Part shown: positions 50,645 through 61,838 of the stretch, one piece after another
How positions within the stretch are numbered: the stretch's first letter is position 1
How the letters are laid out: each line of letters opens with the position of its first letter
Program-made: the position numbers and the translations under genes
Notes under the pieces: generated by a model
What the model saw: only the letters and a program-made list of their open reading frames with translations
Databases searched by the model: none
Told to the model about the DNA's origin: nothing
Assembly: GCA_963556255.1 (NCBI GenBank)
Contig: OY744607.1
Location: forward strand, 53,564,670 to 53,628,669
Length of the DNA: 64,000 bases
Direction of reading: 5' to 3'
DNA from: Allolobophora icterica
Lineage: Eukaryota > Annelida > Clitellata > Crassiclitellata > Lumbricidae

Positions 50645-51436
50645 CACGGTGAGTCATAAAAAACCGTGTCCCTACATATTTTACTATAACTTCGTCAGAT
50701 ATCAGATTATGTTAAAGAAATTTTAAGTTTAGATAGAAGAGTTATTACTGAGCATTGAGAAAGTTAAATTCTGTGTTCAAATTGACCTCCTTGGGCATAC
50801 GCGCATGCGCGAAGACGCGTACGCAACTGCTTGGCTGACTCATCAAGATGCGCTGATCCATTTCGTCCCTGACCTCCACAATTCGATGACGCAACTCGTT
50901 TCTTTAAAAATTGCAAATGTCAATCACTCTTAACGATTCTCCTAACGGATGACTGGCTAATTCCTATTTCTCGAGCTATTTGTCTCTGCGTACGATGCGT
51001 TTGCGCCATACGTTCCTGACTGAGCACCAGCGATTCAAACTGTTCAACATTGTCGACCGTTCTGGCCGATTGAGGGCGGTCACTACCTGCTTGACGATGA
51101 AAAGACCCAGTTTCATCGATCTTTGAAAGGAGAGCATTCAATCCACCACACGTCGAGCCCTTAATCTGAAAATTCTTTTGAAAAACGTTTCGGACTGTAA
51201 TTTTATTCTTTCTTAGAAGTTGTGACATGTTTATCTTCTTCGGTAAACACCATTTTTTCTGGGTTGTCGTTACGCAATTACAGTTTAGGCTGGGCCAGCT
51301 TTTTATAACAAATAATTTATGTAGCACTTGGCTAGACCATCAAGCGTCAATGTTCTGAAATTTCATTAAAATTCATGGCTATCTGAATGAACTACGTTAA
51401 CTTATATAGGGACACGGTTTTTAATGACTCACCGTG
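50645..51436 (-). mobile_element. Tc1/mariner-superfamily element, 792 bp, internally deleted
   Basis: Terminal inverted repeats of about 30 bp (CACGGTGAGTCATAAAAAAC, then CGTGTCCCTA, one mismatch between ends). TA lies on each side (50,643-50,644 and 51,437-51,438). The paralogous block at 55,380-55,400 has CCATCTATATTTATG with a single TA, exactly the expected unoccupied site, so insertion postdates that duplication. The interior carries transposase remnants on the minus strand. Confidence 0.95.
50745..51327 (-). pseudogene. Mariner-like transposase relic: N-terminal HTH and C-terminus, catalytic domain missing
   Basis: The frame 51,327-50,920 (135 codons) ends in a Tc1/mariner-type paired helix-turn-helix region: SLVLSQERMAQTHRTQRQIA then REIGISQSSVRRIVKSD, preceded by GSFHRQAGSDRPQSARTVDN, the usual G-S----R-GRP-K linker. 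A stop follows. A second frame from about 50,900 to 50,745 reads ELRHRIVEVRDEMDQRIL, similar to mariner C-termini. The region between, which should hold the DDE/D catalytic triad (about 200 residues), is absent. DNA binding might persist but transposition cannot. Confidence 0.8.
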
Positions 51437-52021
51437 TATATTTATGTTCTAGTGAGGTCTACATTTATAATGGCCCTTCATCTACATTTATAATGGCCTT
51501 CCATCTAGATTTATGTACAAGCAAGGTTACATTTATGATGGTCCTCCACCTACATCTATGTAGAAGTGAGGTGTACATTTATGATGATGGCCCTGCATCT
51601 ACATTTATGTACTAGCGAGGTCTACCTTTATGATGGTCCTCCATCTACATTTATGTACAATTGAGGTCTACATTTATGATTGTCCTCCACATACATTTAT
51701 GTACAAGTGTTGTGTACATTTATGTTGAAAGGGTTCCAAAAACCCTATTAAAGCCGAATTAGAAAACCAATTTAGATTAGGAAGAAGTGAGAAGAAATAT
51801 GGATTGTTCTGATAGGGTTACCACAGATTGGAATCACCAGAACTCAAATCCAATTTATATCGAATGAAATTGGCAGAGCAAACAGAGATCACACTGAAAA
51901 TGTTACCGAAAAGCCATTGAAGTAAGAAATAAACACATTTAACACCGAAGAAAATCTTGAAAGGGAAGACAGATTAAAAACGAAAGATTAACTCCAAAGA
52001 GGCTATCAAAACCCCAGAATA

Positions 52022-53734
52022 ATCACCCCCGAGGAAGACGCGGTGACGTCTTGTGTTGTGGTGGAGGTCACCCCTGAGGAAGAAGCGGTGACGTCTTGTG
52101 TTGTGGTGGAGGTCACCCCCGAGGAAGACGCGGTGACGTCTTGTGTTTGGGTGGAGGTCACCCCCGAGGAAGACGCGGTGACGTCTTGTGTTGTGGTGGA
52201 GGTCACCCCTTCAGGAAGAAGCGGTGACGTCTTGTGCTGTTGTGGAGGTCACCCCCGAGGAAGACGCGGTGACGTCTTGTGTTATGGTGGAGGTCACCCC
52301 TGAGGAAGAAGCGGTGACGTCTTGTGTTGTGGTGGAGGTCACCCCTGAGGAAGAAGCGGTGACGTCTTGTGTTTGGGTGGAGGTCACCCCCGAGGAAGAC
52401 GCGGTGACGTCTTGTGTTGTGGTGGAGGTCACCCCTGAGGAAGAAGCGGTGACGTCTTGTGTTGTGGTGGAGGTCACCCCCGAGGAAGACGCGGTGACGT
52501 CTTGTGTTTGGGTGGAGGTCACCCCCGAGGAAGACGCGGTGACGTCTTGTGTTGTGGTGGAGGTCACCACTGAGGAAGAAGCGGTGACGTCTTGTGTTGT
52601 TGTGGAGGTCACCCCGAGGAAGACGCGGTGACGTCTTGTGTTGTGGTGGAGGTCACCATTGAGGAAGAAGCGGTGACGTCTTGTGTTTGGGTGGAGGTCA
52701 CCCCCGAGGAAGACGCGGTGACGTCTTGTGTTGTGGTGGAGGTCACCCCTGAGGAAGAAGCGGTGACGTCTTGTGTTGTGGTGGAGGTCACCCCCGAGGA
52801 AGACGCGGTGACGACTTGTGTTTGGGTGGAGGTGACCCCCGAGGAAGACGCGGTGACGTCTTGTGTTGTGGTGGAGGTCACCCCTGAGGAAGAAGCGGTG
52901 ACGTCTTGAGTTGTGGTGGAGGTCACCCCTGAGGAAGAAGCGGTGACGTCTTGTGTTGTGGTGGAGGTCACCCCCGAGGAAGACGCGGTGACGTCTTGTG
53001 TTTGGGTGGAGGTCACCCCGAGGAAGACGCGGTGACGTCTTGTGTTGTGGTGGAGGTCACCATTGAGGAAGAAGCGGTGACATCTTGTGTTGTGGTGGAG
53101 GTCACCCCCGAGGAAGACGCGGTGACGTCTTGTTTTTTTGGTGGAGGTCACCCCCGAGGAAGACGCGGTGACGTCTTATGTTGAGGTGGAGGTCACCCCT
53201 GAGGAAGAAGCGGTGACGTCTTGTGTTGTTGTGCAGGTCACCCCGAGGAAGACGCGGTGACGTCTTGTGTTGTGGTGGTGGTCACCCCTGAGGAAGAAGC
53301 GGTGACGTCTTGTGTTGTGGTGGAGGTCACCCCCGAGGAAGACGCGGTGACGTCTTGTGTTTGGGTGGAGGTCACCCCTGAGGAAGACGCGGTGACGTCT
53401 TGTGTTTGGGTGGAGGTCACCCCTGAGGAAGAAGCGGTGACGTCTTGTGTTGTGGTGGAGGTCACCCCCGAGGAAGACGCGGTGACGTCTTGTGTTTGGG
53501 TGGAGGTCACCCCTGAGGAAGAAGCGGTGACGTCTTGTGTTGTGGTGGAGGTCACCCCCAAGGAAGACGCGGTGACGTCTTGTGTTTGGGTGGAGGTCAC
53601 CCCCGAGGAAGACGCGGTGACGTCTTGTGTTTGGGTGGAGGTCACCCCTGAGGAAGACACTGTGAAGTCTTGTGTTGTGGTGGAGGTCACCCCCGAGGAA
53701 GACGCGGTGACGTCTTGTGTTTGGGTGAAGGTCA
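52022..53734. repeat. 45-bp minisatellite array 2, about 38 units, frame-broken
   Basis: Same unit as array 1 (29,930-32,880). Unlike array 1, several units carry indels that break frame: CACCCCTTCAGG near 52,207, CACCCCGAGG (one base short) near 52,613, 53,017 and 53,240, and TTGTTTTTTTGG near 53,133. There is also a stop-creating TTGAGTTG near 52,908. Neither strand is open throughout. It begins exactly inside the CCCCAGAATAATC|CCATC sequence of the block at 55,976. Confidence 0.95.
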
Positions 53735-53983
53735 CTTTGTCTAGCTTTTCAGCGAACAGCATCTGCTTTTTCTTGTCAGCCAGAAGATACAGCGCACAAT
53801 TTACTGCATCATTTTACTTTGTCGGAATAGATTTGTTGACCTAATAATTTTATTTATAATTACCTTTAGCGAAGCATTTATTTCGAATTATATTGAAAAT
53901 TCTGCTCAAAATGCCACGTGCTCGCAGTTTGTAGTACAACTGTAGCAGAGACGTTGTATACTGGCTTAGACTGACCTGAGCAA
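53735..53983. repeat. Duplication fragment D
   Basis: GTCTAGCTTTTCAGCGAACA through GACTGACCTGAGCAAG repeats 32,884-33,125, so array 2 has the same right-hand flank as array 1. Then sequence switches to the E block. On the minus strand the fragment would read MLFAEKLDKV as in array 1, but further upstream the CAA codon of array 1 is TAA here. Confidence 0.85.
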
Positions 53984-54189
53984 GAATTCTGGGATAGAGA
54001 GGAAGTTGACTTATTTTTTATTGACAAATGAGAAGATTTAATCGAAACCATAATATTACCGGTATTATTAGGGTGCCTTGTTCATGTTAATTTTCTGAGA
54101 CATTTTCGGACCCCCTAAATTGCGGGCCCCGTGGGACGCTGAAAAATGTTCCCCTCACCTGTCAAACAAGATCGCCGCCACTGACCGTA

Positions 54190-54426
54190 GGGCAATATCT
54201 TATATAAAATGATAATAGTTTTTAAATTAAGACAAGATTAATTATTATTGTATGACTTGACGGTAAGTTAGTTGTTTATGATTTTGCTGCAAAAAGCCAA
54301 ACTTCGAATCCCTTGAGGGATGCCTTGAGGTCTAGGAAGCTGTTACGTAACTTCGCAAAATATAACAACTAGTTCTATAGAAACTGTCTAGAGGTTGGGT
54401 GTCAAGATATGTAAACTTTAGAAAAT
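54190..54426. repeat. R module, copy 5 of 6
   Basis: Begins GGCAATATCTTATATAAAAT; nearly identical to copy 4. Confidence 0.88.
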
Positions 54427-54837
54427 GTCTGTGTTTTTGGGACACGCTAACGGTCAATACCTCAGAGCTGGATCAGTGGATCCTGACGAAATTTATTTTA
54501 ACAAAATCTTGTGGTATGACGAGGCTGTGCAGTTAGGCCATACTGCTGGCTTCATCTTTAGTTCTTCTTATTTCTGGTCTGAGAAAGCTGATCACTGTGC
54601 TGCTGTCACCAAAACCAAGCACTTCATGCTGAATAGAATATTTGTGTAAAAAGACTAGTTGAAGTATGACAGTATGGACGGTCATTACCTCCAGGCTGTA
54701 TATTTGGATCCTGACGAAATTTCTTTAAAAAATTTCTGTAGTGGTATGACATTTATGCAAGGCTAGTCTTTCTGATGGCTTAATATTTAGTTGTTCATAT
54801 CTCTGGTCTGAGAAATCTAATACCCTGTCATCTAAAT

Positions 54838-55680
54838 TCATCATTCATGTACTAGTGAGGTCTACATTTATGATGGCCATCCATCTATATTCATGTACAA
54901 GTAAGGTCTACATTTCTGATGGCCATCCATCTATATTTATGTACTAGTGAGGTCTACATTTATGATGGCCCTCCATCTACATTTATGTACAAGTAAGGTC
55001 TACATTTATGATAGCCCTCCATTTACATTTATGTACTAGTGAGGTCTACATTAATGATGGCCCTCCATCTACATTTAAGTACTAGTGAAGTCTACATTTA
55101 TGATGGTCCTCCATCAACATTTATGTACAAGTAAGGTGTACAATCATAATGGCCCTTTACCTACATTTATGTACTAGTGAGATCTACATTTATAATGGCC
55201 CTCCATCTACATATATGTACAAGTAAGGTCTACATTCATAATGGCCCTTTATCTGCATTTATGCACTAGTGAGGTCTACATGTATAATGGCCCTCCATCT
55301 ACATTTAAGTACAAGTAAAATGTACATTTCTGATGGCCGTCCCATCAACTTTTATGTACAAGTAAGGTCTACATTTATGATGGCATTCCATCTATATTTA
55401 TGTTCTAGTGAGGTCTACATTTATAATGGCCCTTCATCTACATTTATAATGGCCTTCCATCTAGATTTATGTACAAGCAAGGTTACATTTATGATGGTCC
55501 TCCACCTACATCTATGTAGAAGTGAGGTGTACATTTATGATGATGGCCCTGCATCTACATTTATGTACTAGCGAGGTCTACCTTTATGATGGTCCTCCAT
55601 CTACATTTATGTACAATTGAGGTCTACATTTATGATTGTCCTCCACATACATTTATGTACAAGTGTTGTGTACATTTATG
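54838..55680. repeat. 46-bp minisatellite, cluster 2
   Basis: About 18 units of the 46-bp repeat, uninterrupted version of cluster 1. Confidence 0.95.
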
Positions 55681-55976
55681 TTGAAAGGGTTCCAAAAACC
55701 CTATTAAAGCCGAATTAGAAAACCAATTTAGATTAGGAAGAAGTGAGAAGAAATATGGATTGTCCTGATAGGGCTACCACAGATTGGAATCCACCCAGAA
55801 CTCAAATCCAATTTATATCGAATGAAATTGGCAGAGCAAACAGAGATCACACTGAAAATGTTACCGAAAAGCCATTGAAGTAAGAAATAAACACATTTAA
55901 CACCGAAGAAAATCTTGAAAGGGAAGACAGATTAAAAACGATAGATTAACTCCAAGAGGCTATCAAAACCCCAGAA

Positions 55977-56345
55977 TAATCCCATCTATGAACCCAACAC
56001 AGCCGATTCCCTTCATAAACTGAAATCCGTCTAACCTCGACTGATATATCGAAAACTACTACTTAACATCGAGAAGGATGCGATGAAACCAGTTCAGCCG
56101 ATTCAACTCGTAAACTTAAATCCACCGAACGCCAAATGAACTATCGAAAGTACGAACCTTTAGGTACCTTCGAAAAGGATGCCATAAACCCAGTTCGGCC
56201 GATTCCCCATAAACTTAAATCCCCCTAACATTGACTGAATTATGAGCTAACTTCGAAAAGGATGCCATAAACCCAATTCAGCCGATTCCCCCATGAACTT
56301 AGGGGCCTAAATCCGCCTAACAGTGACTGGACTATCGAAAGGAAA
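55977..56345. repeat. About 85-100 bp satellite, cluster 2
   Basis: Three to four diverged units with GATGCCATAAACCCA, GCCGATTCCC and AACTTAAATCC, the same family as 58,600-59,430 and the single unit at 48,970-49,078. Confidence 0.75.
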
Positions 56346-57372
56346 CATTAATAGCTTACTGGGTGGTTGGACTATACACCTGGAAATATTCTCCCTTTGG
56401 GTCTCCATGAGGATTAAGTTAGGATTCTGGATGCGGTTTTTACGGGAATGGGAAAGCCTCTGAGGCGTTGTATAAAATGACTTACTGACTGACGGAATGG
56501 ACGAATGAACGAGTGCTGAGAACCAAAAAAGCTCCTGCTCATGAAGATGAAAATATTCGCAATGATGGAAACGAAAACGTTGCAAATGAACTCTGCTACT
56601 GAAGAGAACGAGACCCGAGAGCATCTCAGCCATCTCTTGAAGATGGAGCTCCTTATGACGCTGAGAACGAAACTGCTACTCCTGAATTCAACGATCCCAC
56701 TCGTGAGAAAATCAAAGCCGTTATACTAGCCCTGAAAACGGAAATCTATGTCTACTGATAACGAAAACCGCACACCTTATGATGACATTTAAACAAGTTT
56801 TACTGGAGATGAAGACTTACTTCAAGCGGAAAAGTCTTCGTGTGAGAACCGGCCTTTGACAGAACAATATCTACACCAACGGCAATTATGTCAGTTCTCA
56901 ACTTAGCGACATAAAGTTCGATGCTTTTACGCTGTTTTGTACAAACAAACGACAGGAATGGACGTCATTTATTTAGACCGGTGATCGCCAAAAGATAATA
57001 GATCGTCCAATTCACCAGAACTTGTAGAGTGACTGATGTGAACGATCTGAGACGTCCAATCTCGACACACAGTTCCCAGACAGCATTCGCTTAAGGTAAG
57101 GTTCCTTTGGACAATATTTAACAATGTTTAGCATCTAGATTATAGATTTCACATATTGATAATCAGCGTTCCGTTCTCTGCATGATGCAGATCTACAGAT
57201 GGGTTATGTTTAACAGATTCACTGGGCTGTTCATTAACAGAGACAGTGATAAACGTGCCCTCGCCCAAAATGGATGCGGGCATGCTCAAAAATTTAAATT
57301 ATATATAACCTAAAGGAGGCTCGATCCAGTAATCTGCGCGTTACGAGTATACTAAACTAGTAGGCTACCGTA
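56346..57372. other. Unassigned region with acidic coding-like patches
   Basis: No family recognised. At about 56,540-56,760 the plus strand has frame-shifted patches reading EDENIRNDGNENVANE and SLEDGAPYDAENETATPEF, then DPTREKIKAVILALKTEIY, which look like a decayed acidic coding sequence. At about 57,090 CGCTTAAG|GTAAGG resembles a splice donor. None of this is sufficient to call a gene. Confidence 0.25.
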
Positions 57373-57606
57373 AGGCAATATATTATATCAAATGATAATA
57401 GTTTTTAAATTGAAATAAGATTAATTATTATTATTTCACGGTAAGTTAGTTGTTTATGATTTAGCTGTAGAAAGCCGAGCTTTGAATCTCTTGAGGTATG
57501 CCTTGATGTTGGTCTAGGAAGCTGTAACTTCGCACAATATAACAACTAGTCCTACAGAAACTTTCTAGAGGTTGGCTGTCAAGATATGTGAACTTCAGAA
57601 AATTTC
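57373..57606. repeat. R module, copy 6 of 6 (most diverged)
   Basis: Begins GGCAATATATTATATCAAAT; shares GTAAGTTAGTTGTTTATGAT and TAGAGGTTGGCTGTC with the other copies. GQYL modules follow at about 57,620 and 57,863. Confidence 0.82.
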
Positions 57607-58599
57607 TGTGTTTTTGGGACACGCTAACGGTCAATACCTCCGAGCTGGATAAATGGACCCTGACGAAATTTATTTTAACAAAATCTTGTGGTATGACGAG
57701 GCTCTGTAATTAGTCCATACTGCTGGCTTCGTCTTTAGTTGTTCATATCTCTGGCCTGAGAAAGCTGACGCACTGTACTGCTGTCATCAAAACCAGGCAC
57801 TTCATGCTAAATAGAATATTAAATATTCTATTTAGCAAAAAAACTAGTTAAAGTGTAACAATATGGATGGCCAATACCTCCAGGCTGTATATTTGGATCC
57901 TGACGAAATTTTTGTAACAAAATGTGGTATGACATTTACGTAGAGATAGTCTTTCTGCTGGCTTCTTTAGTTCTTCATATCTCTGGTCTGAGAAATCATA
58001 TGCCCTGTCATCAAAAACAGGCGCTTCATGCTAAATAGAATAACATGTGTAGAAAACTAAGGCAGGTCAGTTAGAGAAGAAAACATAGAAGCAGAAAAAT
58101 AAGAGGAACAAGAAAGTGAGGATGACGAGGAGGAGGATGAGAAGGAGGAGGAAAGGAATAAAACACAAGAGGAAACCATATAGGGGCCTACGAAGTGCTA
58201 GGAACCTCATTTTTTTAAACGTTCAAATTAACTATCTTACCTTATAATTCCTTACTTTGCCTTAACTTCATTAAGCCTACTTTACTGTACAATGAACTTA
58301 TTAATATAACCATACATCGGTTACGGCGGAGGAAATGACCTGAACGAAAAAATATCTATGTTGAAATGGTTCCAAAACTACCTATGTTGAACCATTTAAA
58401 CCCAAATTACAAACCCAAGGTAGATTAGGAAGAATGAAAATTGCAGAACAAAGCTAGATCACACTGAAAAGTTTTACCAAAAAGCGATTATGTAAGAAAT
58501 AGAAAACAGTTAATGTCAAAGAAAATCCTCAAAGGGAAGACAGATTAAGGAAGAAAGACTAACCCCAAAGAGGCTATCAAAACCGAGAATCATCCCATC
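57607..58599. repeat. Diverged duplication block (GQYL modules plus 48,418-like segment)
   Basis: Two GQYL modules (57,620-57,830, 57,863-58,040) followed by AGAAGCAGAAAAATAAGAGG, a GAGGAGGAGGATGAG tract, CCTTATAATTCCTTAC and CCCCAAAGAGGCTATCAAAA, in the same order as 48,230-48,990. No intact frame. Confidence 0.7.
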
Positions 58600-59430
58600 C
58601 AGGCTTATGCCGAATTGAAAAAGCGAAAAAAAAATCGTAGGCCTACTCAAATAGCTACCATAAACCAGGTTCAACCCAAAACCTTAAATCCGCCTAACAT
58701 CGTCTGAACAATAGCAAGAAAATAATATTGGCTAACTTAAAAAAAATTGCCATAAACTCCATTCAGACGAACCCCCCCCCCCACCATGAACTGAAATCCC
58801 CTAGCACAGACTGAACTGTCCAAAGGACGACCTGTAAGTTAATTTCGAAAAGGTTGCCATAAACCCCAATAAGCCGATTCCCCCATGAACTTAAATCCCC
58901 CTAACACAGACTGAACTGTCAAAAGGACGACCTGTAAGTTAATTTCGAAACGGATGCCATAAACCCCATTAAGCCGATTCCCCCATGAACTTAAATCCCC
59001 CTAACACAGACTGAACTGTCAAAAGGACGACCTGTAAGTTAATTTTGAAAAGGATGCCATAAACCCCATTAAGCCGATTCCCCCCATGAATTGAAATCCC
59101 CCTAACACAGACTGAACTGTCAAAAGGACGACCTGTAAGTTAACTTCGAACAGGATGCCATAAACCCCATTCAGACGACCCCCATGAACTTAAATCCCCC
59201 TAACACAGACTGAACTGTCAAAAGGACGACCTGCAAGTTAACTTTGTAAAAGATCCCATAAACTCTATTGAGCCTAATCAAGCCATAAACTTAAATCAAC
59301 CCAACATTGACTCGACTGTCAAAAATAAAAACTATTAGTTAACTTGGAAAACGATGCCATAAACCCATTTCGGCCGACCCCCCCAACTTAAATCCTCATA
59401 ACATCGATTTAAATATCAAAAGGACGAACT
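58600..59430. repeat. 100-bp satellite, cluster 3
   Basis: Units start AAACCCC at 58,861, 58,961, 59,061 and 59,162, so the period is 100-101 bp. Core elements are AAGCCGATTCCCCCATGAAC, TTAAATCCCCCTAACACAGA and AAAGGACGACCTGTAAGTTA. The four central units are nearly identical; outer ones are diverged. Confidence 0.92.
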
Positions 59431-59637
59431 ATTCTTTGTAAAAAAAGTGTAGAGACCCGGTCTAAAAGTGTTGAGCCAGACGTAACACCTAATGTTGAGG
59501 TCTGGCTCATTGGCATTAACTACACTTCTATGCAACAATTTTTCTAGACGATAAAAACCGTCGACATCAGTGTAGTCGCAAGTTGCAACAAATCTGTGGT
59601 TAAAGATCTCTACACTGATGTTGCATCTTGGCTGCAT
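59416..59637 (-). other. Unidentified minus-strand open stretch
   Basis: 73 codons read NISVEIFNHRFVATCDYTDV, then DGFYRLEKLLHRSVVNA and YVWLNTFRPGLYTFF. Composition is protein-like and non-repetitive, but no motif is recognised. The plus strand shows CTACACT/AGTGTAG inverted motifs, and the segment leads into the 46-bp repeats. It may be coincidental. Confidence 0.2.
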
Positions 59638-59639
59638 TT

Positions 59640-60335
59640 ATGTAGCACGAAACTCTACATAAATGTAGTGCTAGGTCTACATGTATGTGGTGTTGCATCT
59701 GCATCTATGTAGAGGTTATGTCCACATTTCAGTGGTCCTCCATCTACAGTTATGTACTACTAATGTCTACATTTATGCACTGTAACAAGGTCTACATTTA
59801 TATAGTCCTCCATTTACATTTATATACAAGTAAGGTCTACATATTTAAGATGATCCTCCATCTACATTTATGTACAAGTAAGATCTACTCTTATGATGGC
59901 CCTCCGTCTACATATATGCAATAGTGAGGTCTAATTTTATGTAGCCCTCCATCTACATATATGTAAAAGTGAGTTCTATTTCTATGTGGCCCTCCATCTA
60001 CATTTATGTACAAGTGAGGTTTAAATTTACGATGGTCCTCAATCTACATCAATGTACATGTAAGTGTATATTTATGATGATCCTCCACCTTCATTTATGT
60101 ACAAATGAGGTGTACATTTATTACGGTCCTCCATCTACATTTATGTACAAGTAAGGGCTACATTTATGATGGCCCTCCATCTACATTTACGAACAAGTAA
60201 GGACTACAATTATGGTGGTCCTCCATCTACACTTATGTACAGGTAAGGTCTACATTTATGATGGCCCTCCATTTACCTTTGTGTAAAAGTAAGGTCTACA
60301 TTTATGATGGCCTTCCATCTACATTAATGTATTGG
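59640..60335. repeat. 46-bp minisatellite, cluster 3 (diverged)
   Basis: About 15 units, more diverged than clusters 1 and 2, with some length variation. Short frames such as the 79-codon one at 59,685 arise from the repeat. Confidence 0.9.
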
Positions 60336-61120
60336 TTATTGCCACAATTATGGTGTTGCAGTAATTATCTCACAAGCTTCAACACGGTTTTTATTCCTCC
60401 TTTTAAATATTTTTTATGTTGTATCTACTTATATGCAACAATGATGTTAACAGATGATGTACAGTGATTATCACCAAACAAACCTACAAATATAACATCA
60501 TTTGGTGATACATCTGGTAATAGAGAAATCATTAACTACATTTCATTTTGTGGTGAATGACAACTTTAATTACAACTAAGGTACTCTCGTGCTTGGCGTA
60601 AAGACAGTTCAAAGAAATAAAGTATCAAACACTCATAAATGGTAAACAATCAATCAAAATTAAGAAATGCCTAAATGTTAAGATTGCATGTAATCAAGAA
60701 CGAGCAAAATTTAGGTATTTTTATGGGATTTCAAGTGCAATGTAATCTAAAGACTCGATAGCCTATAGGTCACAACAGCAAACAGTTACAACCCATTCCT
60801 AGAAGGTAGACAGCATGAAATTTAAAATGCAGACACCTTAAAATGTATGTGACTCATATACGAACAATCTCTGCAAGATTTAACGTTTCAAAATTATCAG
60901 TCACTTGGTTGATTTTAACACAATTTAACCAATTATTTGTTGGTCCACTGTCAGTAGGATAACTACTTGCATAACAAAATTGGCCAGCAACCGTACATAA
61001 GCAAGTTGGCTCATTTCATGTAGAAAAAAGAAGGTAATTTTACTACGATCTAGTCTGTGCTCATTGGTAATCATTGCTGTATGCAGTGATCGGCAGACAT
61101 GAGCAAGAACCCTACTTTTG
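60336..61120. repeat. Duplicated segment F1
   Basis: ATTGGTTATTGCCACAATTA through GCAAGAACCCTACTTTTGAT matches 63,186-64,000 in order and orientation, offset about 2,870 bp; the left end also recurs at 62,610-62,655. No gene is recognised in either copy. Confidence 0.88.
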
Positions 61121-61838
61121 ATTTTTGAAGCAGCATGGTGCACCGTATATTCCTAGCAGTTTTCCAATAAAGGCATAAAGCAATTGCAGATCTTCGGGTA
61201 TGCAACACTGAAGACCCAGAAACACATAAAAGCAAATTCTAGTGCTTCTGCAAAGGCAAATATTATTATAAGATGCACTACCTGCCGTGTTATCCAGCTT
61301 CACATATTAGGAACTATCAACGTGCAAGAGTTGATTGATGTACTCCTTCTTTGGACAGTCTCGCAAGTGCACCAATCTACAAAGACAAAAGCAAAATTTT
61401 AAAATCGCACTTTAAATATTATGATAAGATTTATAAAGTTTTTATCATGGAACAATTCCTATACTGTAATATTGCAAGTCATTTGTTAAGTTAGGTAAGA
61501 TTTCTTTATATTTTCGACACTGGATTTCACACAGCACTGACAGCAGCTATTTAATTAAGAAAGCAAGTTTTACTCAACATTTCAAACATGTTAAAAACTT
61601 CATAAGTAGGTATTACCGCAACGGTTGCGGTAATATCTACGCAACCACACAATAGCAAGATTTTTAAAGAAATAACTTGAGGATTCATGTGATACCATGC
61701 ATTCGTTGTAAGAGCCAGACACGGACACAAAAGCACAGACATAGTCTGAACAGAAATCAAATTCCGGTTTACCACAAAAGATCTGTAAACCGCATGAAGT
61801 GGCTCAGAAGGCGACGGTAGTGGTTTCTTCATACTAAG
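61121..61838. other. No feature recognised
   Basis: AT-rich sequence with open frames of 60-96 codons on both strands but no recognisable motif or splice structure. ACCGCAACGGTTGCGGT near 61,617 is a perfect palindrome. Confidence 0.35.

Larger units (their letters stand above)
50093..51720. repeat. 46-bp minisatellite, cluster 1 (split by the mariner-like element)
   Basis: Unit of 46 bp: ATTTATGTACAAGTAAGGTC followed by TACATTTATGATGGCCCTCC and ATCTAC. About 12 units precede the transposon (50,093-50,644) and about 6 follow it (51,437-51,720). Variants alternate TACAAGTAAGG and TACTAGTGAGG. 46 is not a multiple of 3, so no frame is conserved. Confidence 0.95.
49227..52021. repeat. Duplicated block E1 (left copy, carries a mariner-like element)
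   Basis: AGAATTCTGGGATAGAGAGG at 49,227 through AAAACCCCAGAATAATC at 52,021 matches 53,984-55,976 almost base for base (both about 2.0 kb once the 792-bp transposon is removed). It contains R module 4, two GQYL modules and the first 46-bp minisatellite cluster. Confidence 0.93.
53984..55976. repeat. Duplicated block E2 (right copy, without the mariner-like element)
   Basis: Near-identical to 49,227-52,021 minus the transposon. It contains R module 5, two GQYL modules and 46-bp cluster 2, and ends at the point where array 2 interrupts the left copy. Confidence 0.93.
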
